This document shows positions 25,889 through 34,966 of a stretch of DNA of 64,000 nucleotides, piece after piece. The DNA is from Labrys sp. WJW (GTDB taxonomy: Bacteria; Pseudomonadota; Alphaproteobacteria; Rhizobiales; Labraceae), in assembly GCF_001676615.1 (NCBI RefSeq), contig NZ_LYXZ01000038.1, positions 1 through 64,000 on the forward strand, given 5' to 3'. A program made the position numbers and the translations under genes. Positions within the stretch are counted from its first letter, which is position 1. Each line of letters opens with the position of its first letter. The notes beneath the pieces were generated by a model that was given only the letters and a program-made list of their open reading frames with translations, ran no database searches and was not told the DNA's origin.

Positions 25889-27126
25889 CGCGCTCTCCGT
25901 TTGTCCAGACGCCGCAGGCGCTCATCAAGCAGTTTGGCACCGCTATGGTCGCCCTGTTTCTTGAGCAGGAGGGCAAGATGGCCGAGCGCCTCCGTATTGG
26001 CGGGGTCCAGATAGAGGGCTTTGCGGTAATAGCGCTCTGCCGCGCCAAGATCGTTGGAAGCATCGCTGATCAAGCCCAGCAGCGCGAGAGCATCAGGGGT
26101 GGCGCCGTCCCGACGGATCAGCGCTTCGCATCCTAGCGCGGCCTCCTGCAGCCGCCCCCTATCCGCCAGAAGGCGCAGCTCCTCGAGGTTTGGTAGTACT
26201 GCTTCCCTCTTCTCCTCGAGCCGAGGCGGTTGAGGCAGAACGGGCCTTGGCTTCGGCAACGGCGGTGGTTCCCGCCGCGGCCGGGGCACTGTCGGGGGTG
26301 GCGCGGGCTTGGCCTTGGGGGTATGTGGCTGGGCGCTTTCCTTATGAAAGGCGAACGCCATCGGAATCTTGGCCGAGGTGAAGCCGTTGGCTCCCATCAG
26401 CCCCGCCTCCGAATGGCCGACAAAGGCAATGCCATCGGGCGTAAGCAAGCGCCGGATCACGCCGACGACGTGCTTTTGCGTTGCTGCATCGAAATAGATC
26501 AGCAGGTTGCGGCAAAAGACGAAATCGTAGCTCGCCGGATCGGCATAGAAATCCGGTGCGACGATATTGCCCTGGCTGAATTGTACGAGGCCACGAACCG
26601 TATCCCGAAGCCTATGCCCATCCTTGGTAGCGTCGAAATAGCGGTCGCGGAAAGTCAGGTTTTGGCCCCGGAACGAGTTACGGCCATAGACACCCTGTCT
26701 GGCAAGGGCGAGTGAACGAGCGCTGAGATCGATGGCATCGATGCGGAATTGCCCGGCAGTCAGACCCGCGTCGAGCAACGCCATGGCGATCGTATAGGGC
26801 TCCTCTCCGCTCGAACAGGGCAGGCTGAGGAGGCGCAGGGGGCGAATGGAATCCGCCTGCGGTGCTCCGCGTGTCACCAGCCGCGCCAGGGCTGCAAAGG
26901 CTTGGGCATCGCGAAAGAACCAGGTCTCGGGAACGATGACCGCCTCGATCAACTCCTGCACTTCCTCATCGGAATTCTGCAGCAGTTCCCAATAGGCCTG
27001 GATGTCGTCGAGCTTGCATACCTTGCAGCGCGCCGTCACGGCGCGCTCGATCGCCGATGAGCCAATCGAGACCGCGTTCAGCCCGATGGCACGGCCAAGG
27101 AATTGTTCGAAGCGCGGATCGCTCAT
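25885..27126 (-). CDS. wspC: Wsp methyltransferase with TPR tail
   Basis: CheR-type S-adenosylmethionine-dependent methyltransferase that methylates WspA. The 413-residue product has the N-terminal helical domain (1-70), the catalytic domain with the SAM loop LLSLPCSSGEEPYTIAMAL and FVFCRNLLIYFD, then a proline-rich linker (about 280-310) and tetratricopeptide-like repeats to the end (LALLGLISDASNDLGAAERYY). The TPR tail is typical of WspC and separates it from ordinary CheR. ATGA overlaps on both sides. Confidence 0.94.
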   Translation of the reverse strand: MSDPRFEQFLGRAIGLNAVSIGSSAIERAVTARCKVCKLDDIQAYWELLQNSDEEVQELIEAVIVPETWFFRDAQAFAALARLVTRGAPQADSIRPLRLLSLPCSSGEEPYTIAMALLDAGLTAGQFRIDAIDLSARSLALARQGVYGRNSFRGQNLTFRDRYFDATKDGHRLRDTVRGLVQFSQGNIVAPDFYADPASYDFVFCRNLLIYFDAATQKHVVGVIRRLLTPDGIAFVGHSEAGLMGANGFTSAKIPMAFAFHKESAQPHTPKAKPAPPPTVPRPRREPPPLPKPRPVLPQPPRLEEKREAVLPNLEELRLLADRGRLQEAALGCEALIRRDGATPDALALLGLISDASNDLGAAERYYRKALYLDPANTEALGHLALLLKKQGDHSGAKLLDERLRRLDKRRAR

Positions 27127-27542
27127 TGGCTGGTCACCGGCTGGCCGCGAATAGCCGCCAGAAGCGCGGCAGGAAGCAGGTCTTCCAGTTCCACACGCTG
27201 AACCAGGCCATGCGGGCCGGGGGCGAAAGGAGCGAATTCCGCTGGATCCAGCCTCAACATCTCCGTGGTTTTTTCCGCGATCAGACCCAGCAGCACGGTA
27301 TCGTCCTGCGGATGGCGCATGACGATGATGCGGGTGCTGAGGCGCCGGCGCGCAGAGCGGCCGAGTTCAAGGGCACACAGATCGATGACCGGTACGAAGC
27401 GGCCGCGATATTCGAAGGAGCCGGCTACAGCGTCCGGCGCCCCACGCACCTTCTTCAATTCCGTCAACGGCACGACTTCGACGATCCGGTCGATCGCCAT
27501 CGCAAAGCCTTCATCGCCGATCCGGAAGTAGAGGAAGAGCAT
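27123..27542 (-). CDS. wspB: Wsp CheW-like adaptor
   Basis: Single-domain CheW coupling protein of about 139 residues (MLFLYFRIGDEGFAMAIDRI, RGRFVPVIDLCALELG). The ATG at 27542 is preferred: the frame extends to a GTG at 27620 that would close the gap to wspA, but those 26 codons have clearly lower third-position GC and no ribosome site. Known WspB proteins carry a short N-terminal extension, so the longer start cannot be excluded. Its stop overlaps the wspC start (ATGA). Confidence 0.9.
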   Translation of the reverse strand: MLFLYFRIGDEGFAMAIDRIVEVVPLTELKKVRGAPDAVAGSFEYRGRFVPVIDLCALELGRSARRRLSTRIIVMRHPQDDTVLLGLIAEKTTEMLRLDPAEFAPFAPGPHGLVQRVELEDLLPAALLAAIRGQPVTSQ

Positions 27543-27667
27543 TCTCGGTTCCGTCGTTCCTGGAGCAAGGTGCGCTTTGGCGAAAGCGCATGGCAGCTCC
27601 AACTCCTTGTTTCCGCGCACCTTTGTGATTGCGACGAATTCCGTTTCGCCGCAAACCGCTTATGGCC

Positions 27668-29281
27668 TCAGGCCATCTCGAGCTTGAAGCGTGCAATGCT
27701 CCCGCTCAGATTGCTGGCGACATGGTTGAGCTCATCGATGGCCGAGCTGGACTGGCGCAGGGATTCCACGGTCTGCTGCGTCGCTTCGGTCAGCTGGATG
27801 AGCGCCTCGCTGATCTGCTCGGCACCCGTCGCCTGCGCCTGCATGCCTTCGCTGACGGATTCATAGCGCGGTGTCAGTGCCTGCACTTGCGTGATGATTT
27901 CGGAAAGCTTGGCACCGATCTCATGGACATCCTGGAGACCGCGCCGCACTTCCTCCGAGAACTTGTCCATGCCCATGACGCTGGCCGATACGGCGGACTG
28001 GATTTCCTTCACCATCTGCTCGATGTCGTAGGTGGCAACGGCGGTCTGGTCGGCCAGGCGCCGAATTTCCGAGGACACCACGGCAAAGCCACGCCCGTAT
28101 TCACCGGCCTTTTCCGCCTCGATCGCGGCGTTGAGCGACAACAGATTGGTCTGGTCGGCCACTTTGGTGATCGCAGTGACCACCTGGTTGATGTCGCTGG
28201 CCTTTTCGTTCAGCACGGCGAGCTTGGCGGTGATGGAGCCGGCAGCGCCCATCACCTGGTTCATCGTGTCCTCCATATGGGCCAGCTCGACCTTGCCCCC
28301 GGACGCGAGGTTAGCGGTATGCTCGGAGACCGTCACGACGTCGGACATCGTCCTGACCAGTTCCCTGGAGGTTGCCGCGATCTCGCGAGAGGTCGCTCCG
28401 ATCTCCGTGGTGGTCGCGGCGACCTCCGAAGCCGTGGCTTGCTGCTGCTTGGACGTAGCCGCAATCTCGGTCATCGAGGTGCTGACGCGGATACCCGAGC
28501 GCTGGACCTGGCCGACGAGTTCCATCACTTCGTCGGCCATGCGGTTATAGCCTTCGCCGAGATCGCCCAGCTCGTCCCGGCGAACGATCTGCATGCGCTG
28601 GGTAAAGTCACCCTTGCGCATGGTGTCCATCAATGTCTTCAACTGCAACAGGGGCTTGGTGATGGCGCGCAGCAGCGAAAAGCCCGCGACGGCGGCGACC
28701 ACCAAAGCCAATGCGAAGGCCACTATCATCGCGCTCAGCAGGGACAGGATCTCGTTGCCGACAGTGTCCGGCATGGCGAAGGCGCGTTGCTGGTTGAACG
28801 CAATCACGTCGGTAAGGTTCTTGAAGGCCGTGTTGAAGGCTGCATCGACGCCCGAAGCGGCAGAGGCTTTCGTCTCCCCATTCCCACCGGCCTGATTGAG
28901 AAAGCCCTCCTTCAAGCTCTGATAAGAATCGACCGAGTCCTTGAAGCGCGAGAAGAGCTGCCGATCGGCGTCCGCTATGATCGTATCCTCATAGCCCTTG
29001 AAAAGCTGAGCCATCTTGGTTCGGCCATCGGCAAGCTGATCTTGGGTCAAAGGCTTGGCTGTCGCCTCGCGTGACATGACGAAGGCAAGATAGTCTTGAA
29101 AAAGCCCGTCCTTGACGAAAGCGGCCTGTCGCAGCCCGGCCACGGAGTCCGACTTGAGGCTGGTGACGTGGTCATCGATCGACTTGAGCTGCCAATAGGC
29201 AAACAGTCCGATCGCCAAAACGACCAGGAGGATAATGCCGAAACTCAGCATTATACGTGCACGGATGGTTACTTGTTTCAT
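27668..29281 (-). CDS. wspA: Wsp methyl-accepting surface sensor
   Basis: A 537-residue membrane chemoreceptor: TM1 (~10-30), a four-helix-bundle sensor region (~35-185), TM2 (~186-208), HAMP (~210-262) and a methyl-accepting signalling domain. The hairpin tip reads AAIEAEKAGEYGRGFAVVSS followed by EIRRLADQTAVATYDIEQMV; the AEKAGEYG form is characteristic of WspA rather than ordinary chemoreceptors. In known systems WspA responds to surface contact or envelope stress. It is the first gene of the operon, after an 874-base gap that must carry the promoter. Confidence 0.95.
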   Translation of the reverse strand: MKQVTIRARIMLSFGIILLVVLAIGLFAYWQLKSIDDHVTSLKSDSVAGLRQAAFVKDGLFQDYLAFVMSREATAKPLTQDQLADGRTKMAQLFKGYEDTIIADADRQLFSRFKDSVDSYQSLKEGFLNQAGGNGETKASAASGVDAAFNTAFKNLTDVIAFNQQRAFAMPDTVGNEILSLLSAMIVAFALALVVAAVAGFSLLRAITKPLLQLKTLMDTMRKGDFTQRMQIVRRDELGDLGEGYNRMADEVMELVGQVQRSGIRVSTSMTEIAATSKQQQATASEVAATTTEIGATSREIAATSRELVRTMSDVVTVSEHTANLASGGKVELAHMEDTMNQVMGAAGSITAKLAVLNEKASDINQVVTAITKVADQTNLLSLNAAIEAEKAGEYGRGFAVVSSEIRRLADQTAVATYDIEQMVKEIQSAVSASVMGMDKFSEEVRRGLQDVHEIGAKLSEIITQVQALTPRYESVSEGMQAQATGAEQISEALIQLTEATQQTVESLRQSSSAIDELNHVASNLSGSIARFKLEMA

Positions 29282-30155
29282 GGAAATAGCCGCGTCATCT
29301 CAGTCTTGCAACGATCAGCACGTCGAGCATCGTAATATGGCTCGAACGTATGACGAAATCTGTAGGGAAGATTACATCGAAATCCACGATAAGTAAGGTC
29401 AGATTCCGCAAATGGAAGCATGCCGGACCAACGGACACTGGCGCCGACGCCATACATGATTCATCTCCCACCCGAGCGGCCTCTTGGCGACGCGCTCATT
29501 CGAATCGACGGATTCCCGGCTTCGTTCCTGCGATCATTGGTTCACACAGGCAACGCGACGGGACCGGAATTGCCCCTTGCGACCTTTGATCATGCTCGTC
29601 ATTCGTTGTCGATGCGCACATTCAGCAGGATATGCCGGGAAAACATTAATCTCTTCATAATGAAGGACTTACTTCCGAAACATGCTTTTGCGAAGGAAGG
29701 CGCCCCATGCATGCCTGACAGATGCGGCACGTCCCGGCGAGGCTTCGTTCAAGGGGACGTGCGATGCTGGGCACGCCAAGGGTTCGAAGTGCCGTCGACC
29801 TGGGAGGCCCCATCGTCCGGATACCGTCCTCTCGGATCCCGTGTACGGCGGTGCCGGCTGCAGCTCATGATAACGAGGGCATCGCCCCTTGCCCTTGCCC
29901 CGTCAGTGTCTAATTCCCCACAAATAAGATAAAATTCACATGGATAATATCCTTGTGTTTGTTATTTCAGATTTAAAGATTATTTTTAGTTTTTTACTTT
30001 GTATAATATGAAAATTAATCAGATTAAAATTTAGATGTTTTTGCAATTCATATTGTTGAATTTGAAATTAGAATAATTAAAATATGCACTCGTTGACTTG
30101 AGTTGACAGATATTGTTAGGCGGGGCCGACTTTTTCTAAAGAAAGCTTGGGGCCC
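29282..30155. other. 874-base divergent gap between wspA and the siderophore receptor
   Basis: No convincing gene: plus-strand open frames at 29350-29932 have poor composition and no domain. From about 29920 to 30120 the DNA is strikingly AT-rich (for example TTATTTTTAGTTTTTTAC) and likely carries the receptor promoter. TTAGAATAATT at 30067-30077 is a weak match to half of an iron-control (Irr/ICE) box; no clean Fur box was found. Confidence 0.5.
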
Positions 30156-32261
30156 GTGAATCTCAAATCCCTCCTCCTGGCATCCGTGTCGCTTGTCCTG
30201 GTGCCTGGCGCCGTCCATGCACAATCCAGCGGTGCTGCACCGATCGAACTCGATCCGGTGGTGGTCGAGGGCAAGGGCCGCGGCGGAGTACCGGGTGTGA
30301 TCAATACCACCGGCTATGTCGCGACTTCCGGCCGGAGTGCCACCAAGACCGATACTCCCCTGCTCGAGGTGCCGCAGTCCGTCTCCACCGTGACGCAGCC
30401 CCAGCTCGAGGAGCGCAAGCCGCAGAATCTGCTCGAGGCGATCGCCTACACCCCCGGCGCGGTCGTGGGCATGTACGGTTTCGACTCCCGCTATGACGGG
30501 TTCATGATCCGCGGCATCGACATGACCAACACCGGCGTGTTCCGTGATGGGCTCAGGCAGCTCAACAGCCCGAACGGCCTGTTCAGGCTCGAACCTTACG
30601 GCGTGGAGGCGATTTCCATCCTGCGCGGGCCGGCCGCTTCCATCTACGGCGCCAGCAGTACGGGCGGCATCGTCGACATCATCTCCAAGCGCCCGACCGA
30701 GACGCCCTTCCGAGAGATCGAATTGCAGACAGGGTCCTTCGGCCGGCTCCAGGGCAATTTCGACCTGTCCGGGCCTCTCGATGCCGAGAACACCGTCTTC
30801 TATCGGCTGACTGGCGTCATTCGCAATGCCAGTGCCGAGATCAGCGCCGGCCGAGACGACCGGGTCTTCATCGCGCCGGCCATCACCTGGAAGCCGAATG
30901 ACAAGACCAAGCTCACGGTGCTCGGCGAATACATGGACTCCACCGTCGGCGGCACCCAGGCCTACCTCAACACCTATGCGCCCTATGTCGACGGCCAGGG
31001 CAACGTCACCGACAAATCGACCGGTGCCACCAAGCAATTCGTGGGCGACCGGCGCTACAACGACTTTCGCCAGCAGCAAGGGCGCGTCGGCTACGAGTTC
31101 GAGCACAAATTCAGCGACGCCCTGATCCTGCGTCAGAACGCCCGCTATTCGCAGCTCGGCACCAACCAGGAATACTACTATTTCGGCCCCGGTCTGACAC
31201 GCGAGAGCACCGCCGGCTTCGCCAGCGATACCAGCCTGGAAAGCCACTTTGCCACCGGCCCGGTCGAACATACGCTGCTGACCGGTCTGGACACCAGCTA
31301 TCTGCACTACCGTTCCGGGGAAGGATATGGCGGCGTGCCGCTCGGGGTCGACCCGCCGCTCACCACCCAGTCGAAGCAGACGCTGGCGATGACGGGCATC
31401 TACATCCAGGACCAGATCAAATGGCAGAACTGGCGCCTGACCCTCGGCGGCCGGCATGACTGGCTCTACAGCCGCTTCAGCACGGGCACCGTCGGCAGCG
31501 GCATGACGCAAAGCAAGAGCCGCGACACCAAGTTCACCGGCCGGGCGGCCTTGAGCTATGTCACCGACTTCGGCCTCGCCCCCTATGTTGCCTATGGCAC
31601 CTCCTTCACGCCCAATCCGGGCACGGTGCTCAATGGCAGCGTGGCCACGCCCACCACTGGTGAACAGACGGAAATCGGCGTTAAATACGATATTCCCAAC
31701 ATGAACGCCTCGTTGCGCGCCGCCGTCTTCGACATGCGCCAGAACAATGCGGTGGTCTATGAAGTCGTCGACGGCCTCAACAAGCAGGTCCAGCTCGACG
31801 TGCGCTCGCGCGGTGTCGAGATCGAGGGCGTGGCCTCCCTGGCCAACGGGCTCAGCGTCCAGGCTTCCTATTCCTATAACGATGCCCGTATCCTCAAGCT
31901 TACGCCGGATACCGAGGGTAACCGGCTCTCGAGCGTGCCCTATCACATGGCCTCGCTCTGGCTCGACTATGCCTTCCAGGAGGGGCCTGCCACGGGCCTG
32001 GGCATCGGCGGCGGGGTGCGCTATGTCGGCTCGAGCCTGGGCGACAACCTCAACCGCGCGATCCTCGACAACAAGCCGCGCACCTTCGTCGACGCCTCGA
32101 TCCGCTATGATCTCGAGAATATCAATCCCAAGCTCAACGGCATGCGCGTACAGGTCAGCGCTACCAATCTACTCAACGAGGTCAAGCAGGTCTGCACGGT
32201 CGGCTATTGCTATTTCGACGAGGGACGCAAGGTCATCGCCAGCCTGCGCTATCGCTGGTGA
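30156..32261 (+). CDS. TonB-dependent ferric-siderophore receptor
   Basis: Outer-membrane receptor of the FhuA/FpvA siderophore class, about 701 residues. A signal peptide (LKSLLLASVSLVLVPGAVHA) precedes a plug domain (VPQSVSTVTQPQLEERKPQN, GFMIRGIDMTN, ILRGPAASIYGASSTGG) and a 22-strand-type barrel ending in an aromatic residue (LRYRW). Start is GTG at 30156 with GGGG upstream; TTG at 30147 is an in-frame alternative. The importer gene starts inside its stop codon (GTGA), so uptake steps are translationally coupled. The ligand siderophore is unknown and no biosynthesis gene is in the window. Confidence 0.94.
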   Translation: MNLKSLLLASVSLVLVPGAVHAQSSGAAPIELDPVVVEGKGRGGVPGVINTTGYVATSGRSATKTDTPLLEVPQSVSTVTQPQLEERKPQNLLEAIAYTPGAVVGMYGFDSRYDGFMIRGIDMTNTGVFRDGLRQLNSPNGLFRLEPYGVEAISILRGPAASIYGASSTGGIVDIISKRPTETPFREIELQTGSFGRLQGNFDLSGPLDAENTVFYRLTGVIRNASAEISAGRDDRVFIAPAITWKPNDKTKLTVLGEYMDSTVGGTQAYLNTYAPYVDGQGNVTDKSTGATKQFVGDRRYNDFRQQQGRVGYEFEHKFSDALILRQNARYSQLGTNQEYYYFGPGLTRESTAGFASDTSLESHFATGPVEHTLLTGLDTSYLHYRSGEGYGGVPLGVDPPLTTQSKQTLAMTGIYIQDQIKWQNWRLTLGGRHDWLYSRFSTGTVGSGMTQSKSRDTKFTGRAALSYVTDFGLAPYVAYGTSFTPNPGTVLNGSVATPTTGEQTEIGVKYDIPNMNASLRAAVFDMRQNNAVVYEVVDGLNKQVQLDVRSRGVEIEGVASLANGLSVQASYSYNDARILKLTPDTEGNRLSSVPYHMASLWLDYAFQEGPATGLGIGGGVRYVGSSLGDNLNRAILDNKPRTFVDASIRYDLENINPKLNGMRVQVSATNLLNEVKQVCTVGYCYFDEGRKVIASLRYRW

Positions 32262-33544
32262 ACGAACTCCAGCCCGGCACGCCGGCCAGGCGCGCGCTGT
32301 CTTCCCCGCTCGCGGTCGTGCTTGGTGTCGGCGGCCTCTATATCGGCCAGAGCATCATTGGCGGGCTCACCTTCATTGCCCTGCCGAGCGTGCTGCGCGA
32401 GCGCAATCTGCCGCTCGACCAGATCGGCCTGCTCTATCTGGCGGTGCTGCCCTGGGCCTTCAAATTCCTCTGGGCTCCGGCGGTAGAGCGCTATCGCTTG
32501 CCGCCCACTGGCCATAGCCGCTCCCGCTCGATCGTCCTGGTCGGAGGGCTGATATCGGCCGTCGGCCTCGTGTTGACGGGGCTGATCGGGCCAACCGACT
32601 TCATGCCCTTGCTCGTCGTGCTGCTGCTGATCGCCTTCGCCACCTCCACCAGCGATATCGCCTGCGACGGGCATGCGGTGGAGACCCTGTCCGAGCGCCA
32701 TCACGGCTGGGGCAATGCGGCCCAGGTCGGGGGCGCCTATCTGGGATCGGCGATCGGGTCTGGGCTCTTCCTGGTGCTGGTCGCCCAATATGGCTGGGGC
32801 ATCGCCTGCTTTGCCATGGCGGCCCTGCTGATCGTGCTCGGCCTGCTCTTCGTGCTGTCGCCGGCGCCGCCTTCGCCCGGGCGCGACCATCGGCCATCCC
32901 TGCGCCAGGCGCTGCGGCGCAAGGACATGCATCTCGGCCTGGCTCTGGCGGCCGTCAATGTCATCGCCCAGAAATGGGGCGTCAGCATGCAGGGCCCGTT
33001 CCTGATCGACAGCGGCCTCGACCTCACCTCGCTCGGCATCGTCAATGGCGTCGGCGGCATGGCCGTCGGCTTCGTCTGCGCCCTGATCGGTGGCGCCCTC
33101 GTGCGGCTGTGGAGTGCGCGGATCGTCCTGGCGCTGGCTCTCGTCCTCCAGGCCCTGGCACTGTCCGGCCTGGCCTATGCCGCCTGGAAGGGTGGTGTCG
33201 GCCAGCCCCTCCTGCTCGTCCTTGCCCTGGCAAGTTCGTCCGGCATCATGGCGCTGGGCTTCGTCGCACTCTATGCCCAGTTCATGGCGGTCTCCGATCC
33301 GCGCCAGGCCGGGATCGACTTCACGCTGCTGCAGTGCATGGATGCATTGGTAAGCATGGCCGGCGGCATGGGTTCAGGCTGGATTGCCCAGCATTGGGGC
33401 TATGGGCTCTATTTCGGCCTGGCAGCGTTCCTCGCCTTGGCTACCGCACCGGTCGCCGCGATGCTCAGCCATCGTGTCGCCGCACGGTCGGACGCCCGGA
33501 AAGGCCAGGGGGAGGCGCTGGCCGGCGTTCCATCCGGCCAATGA
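32258..33544 (+). CDS. rhtX: RhtX/FptX-type siderophore importer (MFS)
   Basis: Single-component inner-membrane siderophore transporter of the major facilitator superfamily, 428 residues with about 12 helices. The N-terminal LGVGGLYIGQSIIGGLTFIA, LPWAFKFLWAPAVERY and TSTSDIACDGHAVETL are typical of the RhtX/AmpG-like group. Start is GTG at 32258, four bases inside the receptor stop codon region (GTGA); ORF extension to 32207 would read over the receptor gene. The stop overlaps the fhuF start (ATGA). It replaces the usual ABC ferric-siderophore importer. Confidence 0.92.
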   Translation: MNELQPGTPARRALSSPLAVVLGVGGLYIGQSIIGGLTFIALPSVLRERNLPLDQIGLLYLAVLPWAFKFLWAPAVERYRLPPTGHSRSRSIVLVGGLISAVGLVLTGLIGPTDFMPLLVVLLLIAFATSTSDIACDGHAVETLSERHHGWGNAAQVGGAYLGSAIGSGLFLVLVAQYGWGIACFAMAALLIVLGLLFVLSPAPPSPGRDHRPSLRQALRRKDMHLGLALAAVNVIAQKWGVSMQGPFLIDSGLDLTSLGIVNGVGGMAVGFVCALIGGALVRLWSARIVLALALVLQALALSGLAYAAWKGGVGQPLLLVLALASSSGIMALGFVALYAQFMAVSDPRQAGIDFTLLQCMDALVSMAGGMGSGWIAQHWGYGLYFGLAAFLALATAPVAAMLSHRVAARSDARKGQGEALAGVPSGQ

Positions 33545-34281
33545 TCGCATCCCTCGCGCCCTGCTTTGCCGGAAATCTGCACTGGTACAAGGAGACCTTG
33601 GCGCTGCCGGGCACGCATGGCGGTGTCATTGCCGGTCGCAGCCTGCTCGAAAAGAACGTGGCGGAAGAACTGATATCGCGATTTGCCGGTACCTATCCAG
33701 GCGGCGACCGCCATGCCCTCGTCTCGATGTGGACGCAATGGCATTTCGGAGCGCTGGTCATCCCGGCGACGGCTGCAATCGTGCTGCTCGACCGGGAACT
33801 GCCGGTGGATCTCGATGCGATCGGCATCGTTCCGCATGAAAGCGGGCGCACGGCCGCGCTGGTCATTCCGGATGACGGCAGGCCGCATCCCGGCAATGCC
33901 ACCGAACGCTTCTCGCGCCTGTTCGAGGGACATGTCGAGCCGCTGATCCGCAGTTTCGCCGGGCGATTTGGCGTGTCCAAGCGTCTGCTGTGGACCAATG
34001 CGGCCGCCATTTTCGAGTGGACGTTGCAGCAGGCGCTGGAGGTTGGGGCTCCCTGCCCCGCCGCCCTGGAGGAAGGCCGCGCCCTGCTACAGCGGCGCAG
34101 TGGCGGCGATGGCCGCCCCAATCCGATCTGCGGAGCGGTAGGCTATCCACTGGAACAGGGGCAACCCGTGCGCCGGCGGAAAGTCTGCTGCCTGCGCTAT
34201 CTCCTCCCCGGCGTGGAGGATTGCGGCAGCCTGTGTCCGCTGCCGCCGACAAGCCGGCAACAGGCAATCGTTTCCGCTTAG
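33541..34281 (+). CDS. fhuF: siderophore-iron reductase, FhuF family
   Basis: Cytoplasmic [2Fe-2S] protein that reduces ferric siderophores so that iron is released. The 246-residue product ends with the cluster ligands CC-x10-C-x3-C (CCLRYLLPGVEDCGSLC); published FhuF spacing is similar. ATG at 33541 overlaps the rhtX stop by four bases. With the receptor and importer it forms a complete uptake-and-release set under one promoter. Confidence 0.93.
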   Translation: MIASLAPCFAGNLHWYKETLALPGTHGGVIAGRSLLEKNVAEELISRFAGTYPGGDRHALVSMWTQWHFGALVIPATAAIVLLDRELPVDLDAIGIVPHESGRTAALVIPDDGRPHPGNATERFSRLFEGHVEPLIRSFAGRFGVSKRLLWTNAAAIFEWTLQQALEVGAPCPAALEEGRALLQRRSGGDGRPNPICGAVGYPLEQGQPVRRRKVCCLRYLLPGVEDCGSLCPLPPTSRQQAIVSA

Positions 34282-34317
34282 CACTACAGTCTTGATTTGG
34301 CGGGGACATTGGGCCTG

Positions 34318-34506
34318 CGTCATTGCGAGCGCAGCGAAGCAATCCAGAAGCCACGAGCGGCGCGTTTAGAGCATCGCGCCGAAAAGTGAGTACCGGTTTT
34401 CGGCAAAAAAGATGTGGCAACAAGGAATTACAGCATCGAGCCAAATTCAGAAATGAGGTTCGATGCTGTAGCAGGACTGGATTGCTTCGCTGCGCTCGCA
34501 ATGACG
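34318..34506. mobile_element. MITE-like element with perfect 30-bp terminal inverted repeats
   Basis: Positions 34318-34347 (CGTCATTGCGAGCGCAGCGA...) are the exact reverse complement of 34477-34506. Between them lies a second repeat unit (34367-34470) that recurs at 48019-48122. No open reading frame with transposase features, so it would be non-autonomous. It sits just after fhuF and could form a long hairpin in RNA. Whether target duplications flank it could not be judged. Confidence 0.7.
34367..34470 (+). repeat. dispersed palindromic repeat, copy 1
   Basis: Runs from TAGAGCATCGCGCCGAAAAG to GGTTCGATGCTGTA and matches copy 2 (48019-48122, inverted) at roughly 85-90% by eye over ~104 bases. 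Each end of its right half holds an inverted pair around TACAGCATCGA/TCGATGCTGTA. Such repeats are common in Hyphomicrobiales genomes. Confidence 0.8.
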
Positions 34507-34578
34507 GCGAAAACGTCAGCAAAATTGTAGTGATGATTGTCGCCCCAGGCCAAACACCTTGAGCGCTTTACCCCAGCC

Positions 34579-34878
34579 TCAGTGCATGATCTCGGCGACC
34601 CAGGCGCTATCCGGACCACGGGCGAAATAGACGCGGATCTCGTTCGCTCGCGCCTGGGGCACGTCCTTCACCATGGCAGTGCAGGTGACGCCCGGACGAC
34701 CGACGGCCGGCACACAAGTGTTGATATGTGCAGTCTGTTGCTGCTGGGCGGCCAGCGCGGGTATTGCCCGCATGGCGGCAGTTGCCTCTGCATCGCTCGG
34801 TTGGTCCAGGAGCAGGGCGGTCGCGGACGCCAGGAAAACGAAAACCAAGCCATCCGCCAAAATCCGATTGATCGGCAC
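34579..34878 (-). CDS. small secreted hypothetical protein (99 aa)
   Basis: Start is GTG at 34878 with AGGAGG upstream. A hydrophobic N-terminal helix (ILADGLVFVFLASATALLL) suggests export or membrane anchoring; the rest contains two cysteines (NTCVPAVGRPGVTCTAMV) that could form a disulfide in the periplasm, and a strand-like end (RVYFARGPDSAWVAEIMH). No family recognised. Alone between the repeat element and the AraC gene, same strand as AraC, 88 bases after it. Confidence 0.65.
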   Translation of the reverse strand: MPINRILADGLVFVFLASATALLLDQPSDAEATAAMRAIPALAAQQQQTAHINTCVPAVGRPGVTCTAMVKDVPQARANEIRVYFARGPDSAWVAEIMH

Positions 34879-34966
34879 GGCGGCCTCCTGTGTTCAACAT
34901 CGGAAGAACAGGCGCAGTCATGCTTATAAACCAGCAAGGGGGCAGAAATCGGATTGGGGTGTCTCG

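Noticed and set aside
29420-29932. 170-codon plus-strand frame before the siderophore receptor
   Set aside because: Irregular composition, many rare-codon positions and no domain; the DNA lies in a promoter gap.
30048-31946. 632-codon minus-strand open frame over the TonB receptor
   Set aside because: Antisense to a receptor with signal peptide, plug and barrel end.
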